Shown: positions 9,090 through 19,754 of the stretch, piece by piece
How the letters are laid out: each line of letters opens with the position of its first letter
How positions within the stretch are numbered: the stretch's first letter is position 1
Source: Thiomicrorhabdus sp.
Lineage (GTDB): Bacteria > Pseudomonadota > Gammaproteobacteria > Thiomicrospirales > Thiomicrospiraceae
Assembly: GCA_015487495.1 (NCBI GenBank)
Contig: WFPP01000046.1
Span: forward strand, 1-57,430
Reading direction: 5' to 3'
DNA length: 57,430 nt
The notes under the pieces: generated by a model
The model's database searches: none
Seen by the model: the letters and a program-made list of their open reading frames with translations, nothing else
Told to the model about the DNA's origin: nothing
Program-made: the position numbers and the translations under genes

Positions 9090-11186
9090 TTAACCCCCTT
9101 GCCCTACATTTGCCACAACATTAATTTGACGGTTTTCTGGCACTTCAGAATACGCAAGAATATAGAGCTCAGGCAAACTGTATTTAAATAAACGCGCTAA
9201 TTGCGCCCGTATTTGTGGCGCCACCAATAATACCGCTGATTGACCTGTTGCCTCCAGCTTTTGAGCTTCCTCTTTAAGCGTAGTATGCAGTCGTCCAGCC
9301 AATCCTGGTTCAATTGCTAATTGACCATCAGGGGCACCCTGTGAGGCTTGAAGCAAAATTTGTTCCAAGGCTGGCTCCAGAGTAATCACCTTTAACTCCT
9401 CATCCTCACCAATAATTTCCTGAATAATCGAACGCCCTAATGCAGTTCGAACAAACATCGTAAGTTCATTTGGGTCTTTTGTCGTGTCTGATTTTTCAGT
9501 TAATGTTTCTAAAATCGTGCGCATATCTTTAATAGGCACTTTTTCTCTTAGCAGGTTTTGTAGAACACGCACAATCACCGCCAAAGAGAGCTTATCAGGA
9601 ACCAACTCTTCAACCAGCTTCGGTGAACTCTGAGCCAACTTATCCAATAATTGTTGTGCTTCATCATATCCAAATAACTCATAGGCATAATCCTGAATGA
9701 CTTGGCTGACATGTGTGGCCACAACAGTACTGGCATCCACGACAGTATACCCTAATGCCTGCGCCTGATCCTGCTCACCAGGTAAAATCCAAACAGCATC
9801 CAGACCAAACGTAGGATCTTTAGTGGCAATTCCTGGAATGTCACCAAACACTTGTCCAGGGTTAATAGCCAGCTCTTTATCAGAAAACACCTCTCCTGAA
9901 CCCGATGGGACTCCCATTAACATAATACGGTATTGGTTGGGTTTTAAATCCAAATTATCTCTAATATGAACAGGAGGAACCAAAAACCCCAACTCCTGAG
10001 ACAATTTACGTCGAACCCCTTTTACCCGATCCAGTAATTGGCCATTTTGCGCCTGATCCACCATCGGTATCAAACGATACCCAACCTCTAGGCCAAGCAC
10101 ATCAACCGCTTGCACATCATCCCAACTTAAATCAGTGGATTTAATCTCTTCTTCGGCCTCAATGGTAGATAAATCCACTTCGGCTTCAGGCAGCATTTTT
10201 TGTCTGCGATAGATTAAATAAGCACCCCCTCCTGCCACGCCTGCAAAAGTTAAAAAAGCAAAATTAGGCATACCTGGAATCAGTCCCATCACACCGACAA
10301 TCCCCGCCGCCGTTCCCAAAGCTTGAGGAGTAGCAAACATCTGATCTTGCATCTGTTCGCCCATATCCTTTTTATCCGATCCGGTTACTCGAGTAACAAT
10401 AATCGCGGTTGCCGTCGAAAGTAATAGAGCAGGAATCTGAGCAACCAGACCATCACCCAAGGTCAAAATGGTGTACACTTTCCCTGCTTCTGCAAAAGGG
10501 AGTTCATGCTGAGTCATCCCTATCGCAAGCCCACCAATCAAGTTAATAAATAAAATTAAAATACCGGCAATGGCATCCCCACGTACAAACTTGCTTGCTC
10601 CATCCATTGAGCCATAAAATTCAGCTTCTGTTGTAATATCAGCACGCCGTGTTTGAGCTTCTTCTTGTGTAATCAGCCCCGCATTTAAATCAGCATCAAT
10701 TGCCATTTGCTTACCGGGCATGGAGTCCAAAGTAAAACGGGCACTGACTTCGGCAACCCGTCCCGCTCCTTTGGTAATCACCACAAAGTTAATTACCACT
10801 AAAATAGCAAAAATAACAAGCCCAACGGCTAAATTACCTCCAATAACAAACTCTCCAAATGCTTCAATCACTTTACCGGCAGCCGCACCCCCATTATGCC
10901 CTTCCAATAAAATGACCCGAGTGGAAGCAATATTAAGAGAAAGACGGAACAGCGTTGCTAATAAAATAATGGTAGGAAAAATCGCAAAGTCAAGGGCGCG
11001 TTTAGCGTATAACGTCAAGACCAAAACAACGAGGGATAATGCAATATTAAAGGTGAAGAAAATATCCAGCAAAAAGGGGGGCATTGGAATGGTTACCATG
11101 CCAAGAAGGGCAAGTACCGCAATTGGAACGCCTAAACCACTCTTCATTGCCGTTTTAATTTTAGTAAATTGCTGGTTTAAGTCCAT
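9090..11186 (-). CDS. flhA: Flagellar export apparatus protein FlhA
   Basis: FHIPEP motifs: PFLLDIFFTFNIALSLVVLVLTLY, ARFTLDSMPGKQMAIDADLNAGLI. Confidence 0.97.
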   Translation of the reverse strand: MDLNQQFTKIKTAMKSGLGVPIAVLALLGMVTIPMPPFLLDIFFTFNIALSLVVLVLTLYAKRALDFAIFPTIILLATLFRLSLNIASTRVILLEGHNGGAAAGKVIEAFGEFVIGGNLAVGLVIFAILVVINFVVITKGAGRVAEVSARFTLDSMPGKQMAIDADLNAGLITQEEAQTRRADITTEAEFYGSMDGASKFVRGDAIAGILILFINLIGGLAIGMTQHELPFAEAGKVYTILTLGDGLVAQIPALLLSTATAIIVTRVTGSDKKDMGEQMQDQMFATPQALGTAAGIVGVMGLIPGMPNFAFLTFAGVAGGGAYLIYRRQKMLPEAEVDLSTIEAEEEIKSTDLSWDDVQAVDVLGLEVGYRLIPMVDQAQNGQLLDRVKGVRRKLSQELGFLVPPVHIRDNLDLKPNQYRIMLMGVPSGSGEVFSDKELAINPGQVFGDIPGIATKDPTFGLDAVWILPGEQDQAQALGYTVVDASTVVATHVSQVIQDYAYELFGYDEAQQLLDKLAQSSPKLVEELVPDKLSLAVIVRVLQNLLREKVPIKDMRTILETLTEKSDTTKDPNELTMFVRTALGRSIIQEIIGEDEELKVITLEPALEQILLQASQGAPDGQLAIEPGLAGRLHTTLKEEAQKLEATGQSAVLLVAPQIRAQLARLFKYSLPELYILAYSEVPENRQINVVANVGQGG

Positions 11187-11200
11187 AAGTTGCGTAATCT

Positions 11201-12331
11201 TTACTCTATCTCTGTTTTCATACTGTTCGGAATCGGTAACTCGGTAAAGTCTATTTGCTCTGCTTTACCATGCTCTTTTAACTGATAAACATAAGCCAAA
11301 ATAGAGGCCACCGCTTTAAACAAATCGTATGGAATAGGCTGATCAATCTCTGCATTATAGTATAAAGCACGCGCTAATGGAGGGGCTTCTATAATCGTAA
11401 TATTCTTTTCCTCTGCCACCATTCGAATTTGTGCCGCTATAAAATCAACCCCCATAGCTAACACCACCGGCTCCTGCATGGTATCTGTATCGTATTTGAG
11501 GGCAATAGCAAAATGCGTTGGGTTCGTAATAATCACATCGGCATCAGGTACCTTTTCCATCATTCGGCGTTGTGACATATCACGTTGAACCTGGCGAATA
11601 CGCCCTTTTACTTCAGGGTTCCCTTCTTGTTGCTTATGCTCCTCTTTCACCTCCTGCTTGGTCATGAGCAATTGCCGGTTGTGATCCCATAGTTGAAACG
11701 GAACGTCAATTACGGCCACAACAAGTAAAGACAAACTCACAAAAATAAAAGCCTCAACAATTAATAAGCCTGCATGACCCAGTGCCGACCTTAACGGCTC
11801 AATTCCAAGTGCCAACATCTCTCCAAAATTGGTGTATAAAAAAAAGACGGCCATCGATAAAACCAACGTAAACTTGGCAAACGCCTTAAACAACTCCAAT
11901 AACGCTTTAGCAGAAAACATACGCTTTAACCCTGCAACAGGGTTAATTTTACTAAATTTGGGTGACATGGCCTTCACGCTAAATGACCACCCTCCTAACA
12001 ACAAAGGGGAAATCAAGGCTAAAAAAGTCATCAATAATAAAAAGGGAAGAATTAAATAAAAGGCGGTTTCAACCAGCGCTCCAATCAAATCAAACATTTT
12101 TTGGGTATCAAACGCAACATCCCGATCAAGGCTTAATCCCTTTACCATAATAACTTCAAAATCGCGAATCATCTGCCCGCCATAAAACCATAAAAATACC
12201 GCAGAGGACAAGGTAATCAATAAGGTTACTAACTCCCTTGAGCGAGGAATTTGCCCTTTTTCTCTCGATTCTCGTAATTTTTTTTCGGTGGGTTCTTCGG
12301 ACTTCTCAGTACCATCTGCATTTTCAGCCAT
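11201..12331 (-). CDS. flhB: Flagellar export switch protein FlhB
   Basis: EKSEEPTEKKLRESREKGQIPRSREL; autocleavage NPTH in DVIITNPTHFAIALKY. Confidence 0.97.
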   Translation of the reverse strand: MAENADGTEKSEEPTEKKLRESREKGQIPRSRELVTLLITLSSAVFLWFYGGQMIRDFEVIMVKGLSLDRDVAFDTQKMFDLIGALVETAFYLILPFLLLMTFLALISPLLLGGWSFSVKAMSPKFSKINPVAGLKRMFSAKALLELFKAFAKFTLVLSMAVFFLYTNFGEMLALGIEPLRSALGHAGLLIVEAFIFVSLSLLVVAVIDVPFQLWDHNRQLLMTKQEVKEEHKQQEGNPEVKGRIRQVQRDMSQRRMMEKVPDADVIITNPTHFAIALKYDTDTMQEPVVLAMGVDFIAAQIRMVAEEKNITIIEAPPLARALYYNAEIDQPIPYDLFKAVASILAYVYQLKEHGKAEQIDFTELPIPNSMKTEIE

Positions 12332-12335
12332 ACCT

Positions 12336-13115
12336 TTACGCCCCTGTTAACCTAAGTTGGCTGACAACATCTAACGCATGGCGAATCAACTCTTGTAAAT
12401 GTGGCAACATAAGTGGTGTAACCAAAGACAACAACACCAAGCCTGCCAAAAGGGTAACCGGAAACCCCACAGCAAAAATATTTAAAGCTGGTGCAGCACG
12501 CGTAACAACGCCAAATGCAATATTAACCAGTAATAACGCTGTCACAGCCGGAAGAGCAATAAGAACACCTGCTGAAAACATATACACACCAAATTCGAAA
12601 ATCAACCGCAAACTCTCCCGGTTTAAAAAATCAATGCCTATCGGTAGATATTCAAAACTGTCTACAATCATCTGAATAACCAGCAAATGACCATTCAGTG
12701 CCAAAAATAGTAAAGTGACAATAATTGAAAAATATTGAGAAACAATAGGGGCTTGAGAACCCGAGCCAGGATCCACCATAGAAGCAAATGCCAACCCCAT
12801 TGCCATCGCAATCACATGCCCAGCCATAACAAATGCTTGAAACACAACCAAAAAAACCACACCCATTGCAAGGCCAATTAACATTTGCTGTAAAATAAAT
12901 AAAATCCCCTTCCATGTAAAAGGATCGACAGGGGGGGGTAAATTTAATGAAGGGGCAACGGCTAATGTAATAAAGAGAATCAATATGATTTTAAAACGCG
13001 CAGGAACGGAACGAAAAGAAAAAATAGGAATAATTGCAAACATCGCACCAATGCGAACAAAGGGATAAAAGTACAAACCAACCAGCTGTAAAAATTCTGG
13101 ATAGCTAAAGGTCAT
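12336..13115 (-). CDS. fliR: Flagellar export protein FliR
   Basis: R(I)GAMFAIIPIFSFRSVPARFKIILILFITLAVAPSL; between flhB and fliQ. Confidence 0.93.
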   Translation of the reverse strand: MTFSYPEFLQLVGLYFYPFVRIGAMFAIIPIFSFRSVPARFKIILILFITLAVAPSLNLPPPVDPFTWKGILFILQQMLIGLAMGVVFLVVFQAFVMAGHVIAMAMGLAFASMVDPGSGSQAPIVSQYFSIIVTLLFLALNGHLLVIQMIVDSFEYLPIGIDFLNRESLRLIFEFGVYMFSAGVLIALPAVTALLLVNIAFGVVTRAAPALNIFAVGFPVTLLAGLVLLSLVTPLMLPHLQELIRHALDVVSQLRLTGA

Positions 13116-13121
13116 CCCAGA

Positions 13122-13391
13122 CTACCCAATCATGGCTGGGATATTTAAATACAGCTCACGTGTAAAAGAGATAAAGGTGGTTAACATCCAAGGGCCAGCA
13201 ACCACAAGTGCCACCCCAACAATCATCAGTTTTGGAATAAAGCTCAACGTCATTTCATTAATTTGCGTTGCTGCCTGAAACATTCCAACCAATAAACCAA
13301 CCAATAATGCAGGGATTAACAAAGGTGCCGTCAACATCGCCACCACTTCCAGCATTCTTTGCCCTAGGGTTAATACAAATTCCTGTTCCAC
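13122..13391 (-). CDS. fliQ: Flagellar export protein FliQ (GTG start, 89 aa)
   Basis: [16 protein letters not shown]...LVGLLVGMFQAATQINEMTLSFIPK; GTG overlaps the fliP TAG stop; the longer ORF to 13448 overlaps fliP. Confidence 0.9.
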   Translation of the reverse strand: MEQEFVLTLGQRMLEVVAMLTAPLLIPALLVGLLVGMFQAATQINEMTLSFIPKLMIVGVALVVAGPWMLTTFISFTRELYLNIPAMIG

Positions 13392-14143
13392 TAGATGCCT
13401 CCCGGAACCACAAAGCTGTTTGCCAAAGTGCCTGTAACCAACACCCAACCATCAATTAAAACAAACAACATCAATTTAAATGGCAGTGAAATAATCATTG
13501 GAGATAACATCATCATCCCCATCGCCATCAATAAACTCGCCACCACCAAATCGATGATTAAAAACGGAATAAAAATCATAAAGCCAATTTGAAAAGCCGT
13601 TTTTAATTCACTCACCATAAAGGCAGGAATAAGCACTTGAAACGGCACGTTTTGAGGATCGGAAAGCGTCATATCAGCCATTTCAGCAAACATACCCAAA
13701 TCATCCTCTCGTGTTTGCTGCAACATAAATTGATGCATCGGCTTAGAGCCTAACTCAACGGCCTCTTTAAACGGTATTTGCTCCTCTAAATAAGGACTCA
13801 CCGCAACATTATAAATTTTATCCAGAACGGGCGCCATAATAAACAAGGTTAAAAACAGAGCCAACCCAATCAATACTTGATTAGAAGGCGTCTGCATCGT
13901 GCCAAGAGCCTGTCTAAGCAACGCCAAAACAATGACAATACGTAAAAACGAGGTTGTGGCAATAAGTGCTGCTGGCAACAAGGTCAACCCTGTCATCAAC
14001 AACAAAATTTGCATGGTTAAGGTATAATCTTGACTGCCTTGTGCATCCGTTTCAACAGTAAAAGCAGGAATACCCGGCATCGCCCACGATAAAACGGGGA
14101 AAAAAGTAATAACAAGAAAAAAAGCCGTTTTAAGAATCTGCAC
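13391..14143 (-). CDS. fliP: Flagellar export protein FliP
   Basis: [43 protein letters not shown]. Confidence 0.97.
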   Translation of the reverse strand: MQILKTAFFLVITFFPVLSWAMPGIPAFTVETDAQGSQDYTLTMQILLLMTGLTLLPAALIATTSFLRIVIVLALLRQALGTMQTPSNQVLIGLALFLTLFIMAPVLDKIYNVAVSPYLEEQIPFKEAVELGSKPMHQFMLQQTREDDLGMFAEMADMTLSDPQNVPFQVLIPAFMVSELKTAFQIGFMIFIPFLIIDLVVASLLMAMGMMMLSPMIISLPFKLMLFVLIDGWVLVTGTLANSFVVPGGI

Positions 14144-14144
14144 G

Positions 14145-14744
14145 TTACGTCTGCTGAGTGTCCTTAGGTTTTAAAGCATCTTGCAACCGTTTTGAAAACT
14201 GGCTACTTATGGGGGCATTATCCTTTACTTCCACTGCTTCTTCAAGCCGGTGCAAGGTAGTTATTTTACTGGAAGTCACACCCACCACAATTTGTTCCTT
14301 GCCAACTTGCAACAACAAAATGCGTTCTCTCTGCCCAACCGACAGGGCACCAATCACTTTTAAATTACCATCCGCAACGCCCGGAAAGCGACTGTAACGC
14401 CGTAACATCCAGGCAGCTAAAAAAATAATAAGCAACACTAAAATCAAAGAGAGCATAATTTGGCCAAAATACTCACTCGGACGAGTAACCGACTCTCCCA
14501 CCGCTGAAGGTTCTGCCCACACAATCGGAGAACTCAACCCCAATATAAGCCATAGTGTAATATGAAAAGCAAAGTATTTTTTCCCCCCCCCTAATATCCA
14601 ACAGGAAAAAAGCGAGCGAATGTTAGCAACGAATCGAAAACACACGTTCAAAAAAGGCGATCCTACCACCTTATTCAATTTATTCAGAACAGCAACAGAC
14701 TGCATAATCCATCCAGATTCAATACAAGAAGCACCAGAGAACAT
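14145..14744 (-). CDS. fliO: Flagellar export accessory protein FliO (true start uncertain)
   Basis: [58 protein letters not shown]; the N-terminal ~50 aa may not be translated. Confidence 0.82.
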   Translation of the reverse strand: MFSGASCIESGWIMQSVAVLNKLNKVVGSPFLNVCFRFVANIRSLFSCWILGGGKKYFAFHITLWLILGLSSPIVWAEPSAVGESVTRPSEYFGQIMLSLILVLLIIFLAAWMLRRYSRFPGVADGNLKVIGALSVGQRERILLLQVGKEQIVVGVTSSKITTLHRLEEAVEVKDNAPISSQFSKRLQDALKPKDTQQT

Positions 14745-15226
14745 TATTTTAATTTCTTAATACGGTCTTGTGGGCTAATAACATCGGTTAAACGTACCCC
14801 AAATTTATCATTAATAACCACCACTTCGCCATGTGCAATCAAGGTACCATTCACTAATAAATCCAATGGTTCACCCGCAAGCCGATCCATTTCCACCACA
14901 GACCCTTGAGTATAAGACAATAAATTACGAATAGACACTTTGGTACGCCCAATTTCGAGCTGTAATGTCACAGGAATATCCAACAAGACATCCAAATCCA
15001 CCTTACTGGCTCCCTCTCCCCGTTCAGAAGCCAACTGATCTAATGCAGCAGAACTGATATCCGGTTCAACCTTGGCGCCCGCCTCTGCTTCAGCTTGTTC
15101 TGACAGAGCCTCTCCCCAAGGATCTTCATCAGAAGTCCCACCAGCGTCTCCTTCTGCTTCGGATTGTTCAGCCAGTGCGTCTCCCCAAGCACTCAAATCC
15201 TCTTCATTTGTCCCATCATTACTCAT
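14744..15226 (-). CDS. fliN: Flagellar motor switch protein FliN
   Basis: LLDIPVTLQLEIGRTKVSIRNLLSYTQGSVVEMDRLAGEPLDLLVNG. Confidence 0.96.
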   Translation of the reverse strand: MSNDGTNEEDLSAWGDALAEQSEAEGDAGGTSDEDPWGEALSEQAEAEAGAKVEPDISSAALDQLASERGEGASKVDLDVLLDIPVTLQLEIGRTKVSIRNLLSYTQGSVVEMDRLAGEPLDLLVNGTLIAHGEVVVINDKFGVRLTDVISPQDRIKKLK

Positions 15227-16238
15227 TGTACCATTCCTTCACATTGTCAATTGTTCGCTCTTGATAAGCGGGGTGATGAAGTATCTCTTCAATTTTAACG
15301 GCTTTTTTCTGGTTACTTTCACCCAAAGCACCCCGCATAATTGAAATGCCCTCCGCTTTCAGCGTTACCTGTTTAGGCATCTCTAAAGGAATAATGTCTC
15401 CCTTCTCCATTTTCATTAAATCGTCCATGCTCATTTGCAATTCGGTTAAATTCACACTTAAATCAATTTCAATATTTTTTGCTTCTTCTTTGAGCGTTCG
15501 AGACCAACGATTATCGCTATCCCCCTGTAAATTTTGTACCCCCTCTTCCAACTTATCTCGGATTGGCTCTAACATGGCATACGGCATAACAATATCAACC
15601 CGCCCTTCTACGCCTTCAAACCGAACATTAATTTGACTCACCACAATCATATCCGTGGGATCAACAATTCCGGCAAACTTCGGGTTCATCTCTGAGTGCA
15701 TGTACTCAATATCAATATCCATAACCGGTCCCCAAGCTTTTGCAAGGTTTTCATTGGTAATGTCTAAAATACTGCGCACCATGCTCATTTCAACAGGAGT
15801 ATACTCCCGTCCTTCGATTTTAAAAGGCAACAACCCTGTTCCACCAAAATAAATATCCACCGCCGTAAAAATCAACTTGGAATCAAGAATAAACAATGCC
15901 ACCCCGTTTAAAGGGTCAATACGGTAAATATTTAAACTGGTTGGAACAAAAAGATTGCGAAGATAATCAATCATTTTAATAATTTTCACTTCACCAGCCG
16001 TCACCTCAACACTGGCCATAATCATCTCATTAAAATGCCGCTGAAATCCTCGTGCAAACCGTTCATTAATAATATCCAGCGCAGGCAATCGTCCTCGAAC
16101 AATACGCTCCTGATTGGTAAAATCATAAGAGCGAGCCTCAGCCCCATCAGAAGGATCATCATCCTCTGTATCGATATCACCTCCCCCCATTCCTTTTAAA
16201 AGGGCATCCACTTCATCCTGACTTAAAATATCTTCCAT
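15219..16238 (-). CDS. fliM: Flagellar motor switch protein FliM
   Basis: EDILSQDEVDALLKGM...FARGFQRHFNEMIMASVEV. Confidence 0.97.
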   Translation of the reverse strand: MEDILSQDEVDALLKGMGGGDIDTEDDDPSDGAEARSYDFTNQERIVRGRLPALDIINERFARGFQRHFNEMIMASVEVTAGEVKIIKMIDYLRNLFVPTSLNIYRIDPLNGVALFILDSKLIFTAVDIYFGGTGLLPFKIEGREYTPVEMSMVRSILDITNENLAKAWGPVMDIDIEYMHSEMNPKFAGIVDPTDMIVVSQINVRFEGVEGRVDIVMPYAMLEPIRDKLEEGVQNLQGDSDNRWSRTLKEEAKNIEIDLSVNLTELQMSMDDLMKMEKGDIIPLEMPKQVTLKAEGISIMRGALGESNQKKAVKIEEILHHPAYQERTIDNVKEWYNE

Positions 16239-16247
16239 TTCAATGCC

Positions 16248-16853
16248 TTATTGCATGACAAAACGTGTCATATACACATCTTCCACCAATTCTGGATAAA
16301 TATTATGTTTTTCCAACACCTTATGAGCCACATCCAGAATTTCTGCCCTTAATTTATCGGGGCCATCAGGTGTATTTAATGATGAAAAAAACTGGTTGCG
16401 AAGCAAGCGCTGAATATCATTTTTTAAAATCGGACGCAAATTTTCCATTTCACCTTCTGGCCCAACCACTTGCGGGTAATAAGATAAAAACTGCAAATCC
16501 ACCGCCAAAAACTTGGCTTTTCCTTCACCATTAAAATTCACTACAAATTTATCCATCACAAAGTACATCGGAGCGGCATCCGGTCCAGGTGGCTCAAACT
16601 GCTTGTACTTGGGCGAATAGGTTTTTGCATGACTAAACGCGTCAGAATCTCCCGACTCCTCACCATGCTCAGCAGAAGCATGCACTTCTGCCGAATCACC
16701 CGAACCATCCTCCGGCTGACTTGCACCCAACAATAAATAAGCCAAAACACCCACACCAATTAATAAAAGAAAGACCACCACAATTAGCGCAATAATAAGC
16801 CCCTTTCCGCCCTTCTTTTTTTCTTCAACCACTTCTTCTTCAGCCATACTCAT
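16248..16853 (-). CDS. fliL: Flagellar basal body-associated protein FliL
   Basis: Single TM near N-terminus plus FliL C-terminal domain; upstream of fliM. Confidence 0.9.
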   Translation of the reverse strand: MSMAEEEVVEEKKKGGKGLIIALIVVVFLLLIGVGVLAYLLLGASQPEDGSGDSAEVHASAEHGEESGDSDAFSHAKTYSPKYKQFEPPGPDAAPMYFVMDKFVVNFNGEGKAKFLAVDLQFLSYYPQVVGPEGEMENLRPILKNDIQRLLRNQFFSSLNTPDGPDKLRAEILDVAHKVLEKHNIYPELVEDVYMTRFVMQ

Positions 16854-16889
16854 TACTCCTGCTTACCTGTAAAGGAAATTACACGATTT

Positions 16890-17774
16890 TTAATACCCTA
16901 ACCTATTTATTTGCGACGTTAAATCCTCAGCCGTTTGAGCGTCGCTTAAGCTTTTTAAGCGAGCTTCGGCTTCTTTATTTAAAACAATAATACTGATTCG
17001 TCTATTTCTTGGATTATACGGGTTTTCTTTATCAAAAGGGACCGTATCAGCCATACCGACCGCCTGTGCAATTTGATCCTCATTCACCCCGCCTTCCAAC
17101 AACAAGCGACGAGCTGCATTGGCACGATCAGCAGACAACTCCCAGTTAGTGTATTCTGAACTGTTATGATAACCCGAAGAATCCGTATGCCCTGCAACAC
17201 TGATTTTATTATTGGAATAGGCCAAAACAGACCCCACCTCTTTTAATAAATTTGCAGCATACTCTTTAGGAAGATCCACTCCTGAACCAAACATAGGACG
17301 CTTTCGATCATCTAAAATTTGTATTTGTAATCCGTTTGGAGTAATGTCAATTTTCAACTGTTCTTTAAGCTGGTTCAATGCCAAATTTTCTTCTATTTTC
17401 TGTTGCAATGCTGCTTTCATCTGCTCAAGATCTGCTCTTTCTTGTGCCCTGCCTGCGCCTTCTCCCTCACCATCTTCTGCGCTTTTCGGGGCATCTTTAA
17501 ATCCACCCATATCAATCATGGCATCAGCCGTTTGACCGGCTTCCTTTGATTCCACCAACGTGGATGGTGAAGCCTCAATCACCGTTGGATCCCGAAAATA
17601 TTCAGCCATGGCTTTCATCTCTTCGTCATTCACTCCACCAAGAATCCATAACATTAAGAAAAAAGCCATGGCTGCCGTCATAAAATCCGCAAACGCAATT
17701 TTCCATGCGCCACCATGAGCAACATGCGGACATTTATTGAGACGTTTAATAATTATGGATTCATCATCACTCAT
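16890..17774 (-). CDS. motB: Flagellar motor protein MotB (OmpA-type C-terminus)
   Basis: HGGAWKIAFADFMTAAMAFFLMLWIL stator TM with conserved Asp; VAGHTDSSG...NRRISIIV. Confidence 0.95.
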   Translation of the reverse strand: MSDDESIIIKRLNKCPHVAHGGAWKIAFADFMTAAMAFFLMLWILGGVNDEEMKAMAEYFRDPTVIEASPSTLVESKEAGQTADAMIDMGGFKDAPKSAEDGEGEGAGRAQERADLEQMKAALQQKIEENLALNQLKEQLKIDITPNGLQIQILDDRKRPMFGSGVDLPKEYAANLLKEVGSVLAYSNNKISVAGHTDSSGYHNSSEYTNWELSADRANAARRLLLEGGVNEDQIAQAVGMADTVPFDKENPYNPRNRRISIIVLNKEAEARLKSLSDAQTAEDLTSQINRLGY

Positions 17775-17818
17775 TAAGATTCAGCCCATTTCATTATGAC
17801 TTAAAGACCTTCAAAAGG

Positions 17819-18670
17819 TTATTTTTGACTTTGTAAAAACTCGTCCACTTCACTAAAAGAAGGACGCTCTTTACTGGGAATCGCCTTACGGGAAAACTCA
17901 ATCGCAATTTGCGGTGCATACCCATTTAAATTTGCCATTAAACTGGTTTTAATCACACCAAAAAAAGCACTTTCTGCTTCAGCACGGTTGCCTAACTCAG
18001 ACGAAATAGGAGCCACAAACCCATAAGCAAACAAAATACCCAAAAAAGTACCCACCAACGCCACAGACATATGATGTGCAATTTCCATTGGCCCCGCATC
18101 CAGATAACTCATGGTCACAATAATTCCCAGAACCGCCGCCACAATACCAAATGCTGGCAACCCCTCAGCAACCTTTCCTATCGCCGCACTGGGCATCATC
18201 GCTTCATGATGGTGTGAATCCACTTCAAGAATCATCAAATCCTCTAACTGATAGGGGTTACTGGCTCCACTGATCATTAATCGTAAATAATCACAAATAA
18301 AATCAAGCGCATGATGATTAGCAACCACTTTTGGAGCACTGTTAAATAGCTCACTGGAATGAGGGTCTTCTACATCGGCCTCAATGGACATTAAGCCTTC
18401 TCGACGTGCTTTATTAAAGATTTTAAACATCAACCCCAGTAATTCCATATACAACTCTTTATTATAGGGAGACGGTTTAACCAAAGCCAAACTGTCCGTT
18501 ACCCCAGCTTTTACTACCCAACCAGGATTGGCAATAATATAAGCACCAATTGCCCCGCCACAAATAATCAGAACCTCTAATGGCTGAATTAAAATCGCAA
18601 ACCCACCATGTGGCAAATAACCACCCAGCAATGTTCCGATAACAACAAGAGTACCAATAATGGCCTTCAT
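17819..18670 (-). CDS. motA: Flagellar motor protein MotA
   Basis: MKAIIGTLVVIGTLLGGYLPHGGFAILIQPLEVLIICGGAIGAYI; EGLPAFGIVAAVLGIIVTM. Confidence 0.96.
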   Translation of the reverse strand: MKAIIGTLVVIGTLLGGYLPHGGFAILIQPLEVLIICGGAIGAYIIANPGWVVKAGVTDSLALVKPSPYNKELYMELLGLMFKIFNKARREGLMSIEADVEDPHSSELFNSAPKVVANHHALDFICDYLRLMISGASNPYQLEDLMILEVDSHHHEAMMPSAAIGKVAEGLPAFGIVAAVLGIIVTMSYLDAGPMEIAHHMSVALVGTFLGILFAYGFVAPISSELGNRAEAESAFFGVIKTSLMANLNGYAPQIAIEFSRKAIPSKERPSFSEVDEFLQSQK

Positions 18671-18728
18671 ATTTAATTCACCCTTATTCTTTTTTGACTA
18701 ATCAACCCCAAATTTCTGACTCCCAAGC

Positions 18729-19745
18729 TTATTGGCTCTGAATAACACTGGAGAGTTCATGCTGTGCCGATTTTAATTCCGAAAGATTATCCACAATGCC
18801 ATTTAATACCTCATTCACTTTACTCGCTTGCACTTGAGTCAAATCAACACGCCCTTGACTCCCCTCCATCATTTTAACCGCACTGCGTGCATGCTGTTGA
18901 AGCTCTTCAATAATGCTCTGAATGTCTTTGGTTGCTTGCTGAGTTTTGCCTGCCAAAATACGTACTTCATCCGCCACAACCGCAAACCCCCGGCCATGCT
19001 CACCTGCACGTGCAGCTTCAATAGCCGCATTAAGTGCCAATAAATTTGTCTGCTCTGCAATATCTCTAATTAACACCAACACTGCACCAATATTACCACT
19101 ATCGGCCTCTAATCGCTTTAACACTCCCGAAGCATTGGAAACCTCACTTGTCAAACCACCCACTTCTGAAATCACATTACCATTTGCCTCAATAACTTCC
19201 GAAGAGCGCTGATTCATTTGTTCAACCAATGTTTCAAATTGCGACGACAACTCAAGTAGCTCAGTATCATCCATACTCGACATAACAGGCGTTACCAAAT
19301 CGGTTGATTTTGACGCCTCTTGTTGCTGAGCATAACACTCAGCCAATGTTTTATTCAGTTCCTCTATTTGAGCTTCAAAATCAGCCACTTTAGACTCAAC
19401 TTGTGAGGTTTCAATCATTTGCATCGTCATTTTATTCGAAGCCAATTCAAGCAACGCATTAATACTGGCCACTAATTTTGGATCGGTATTAACAGACTCC
19501 ACATGCGTTGCCAAATCTTCCGACTTAATAATCGCATCCAACTGAGCACTCAACTCCGACTGGTCGCAACCTCCCGAACGGTTACACCACAACAAATACA
19601 CCAGCGCGCCCACAACAACAGTTGTCATTAAAATAGTAATAATAATAGCACCTATCATAGGAATCCCACCCGCTCCTCCACTGGCCATTGCAACAGGTGT
19701 TAAGGCTATTGCAAGCAGTCCAACCAAAATTTTAAACATATTCAT
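18729..19745 (-). CDS. Short methyl-accepting chemotaxis protein-like signalling protein without a clear sensor domain
   Basis: [52 protein letters not shown]-terminal hydrophobic segments, no obvious large periplasmic domain. Confidence 0.88.
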   Translation of the reverse strand: MNMFKILVGLLAIALTPVAMASGGAGGIPMIGAIIITILMTTVVVGALVYLLWCNRSGGCDQSELSAQLDAIIKSEDLATHVESVNTDPKLVASINALLELASNKMTMQMIETSQVESKVADFEAQIEELNKTLAECYAQQQEASKSTDLVTPVMSSMDDTELLELSSQFETLVEQMNQRSSEVIEANGNVISEVGGLTSEVSNASGVLKRLEADSGNIGAVLVLIRDIAEQTNLLALNAAIEAARAGEHGRGFAVVADEVRILAGKTQQATKDIQSIIEELQQHARSAVKMMEGSQGRVDLTQVQASKVNEVLNGIVDNLSELKSAQHELSSVIQSQ

Positions 19746-19754
19746 ATCAAGCTC

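Noticed and set aside
10720-11247. Long antisense ORFs such as 10720-11247 (+), 3966-4493 (+), 20198-20641 (+)
   Set aside because: They lie wholly opposite strongly recognisable flhA, cheA and fliK, and have no recognisable domain; most likely spurious.
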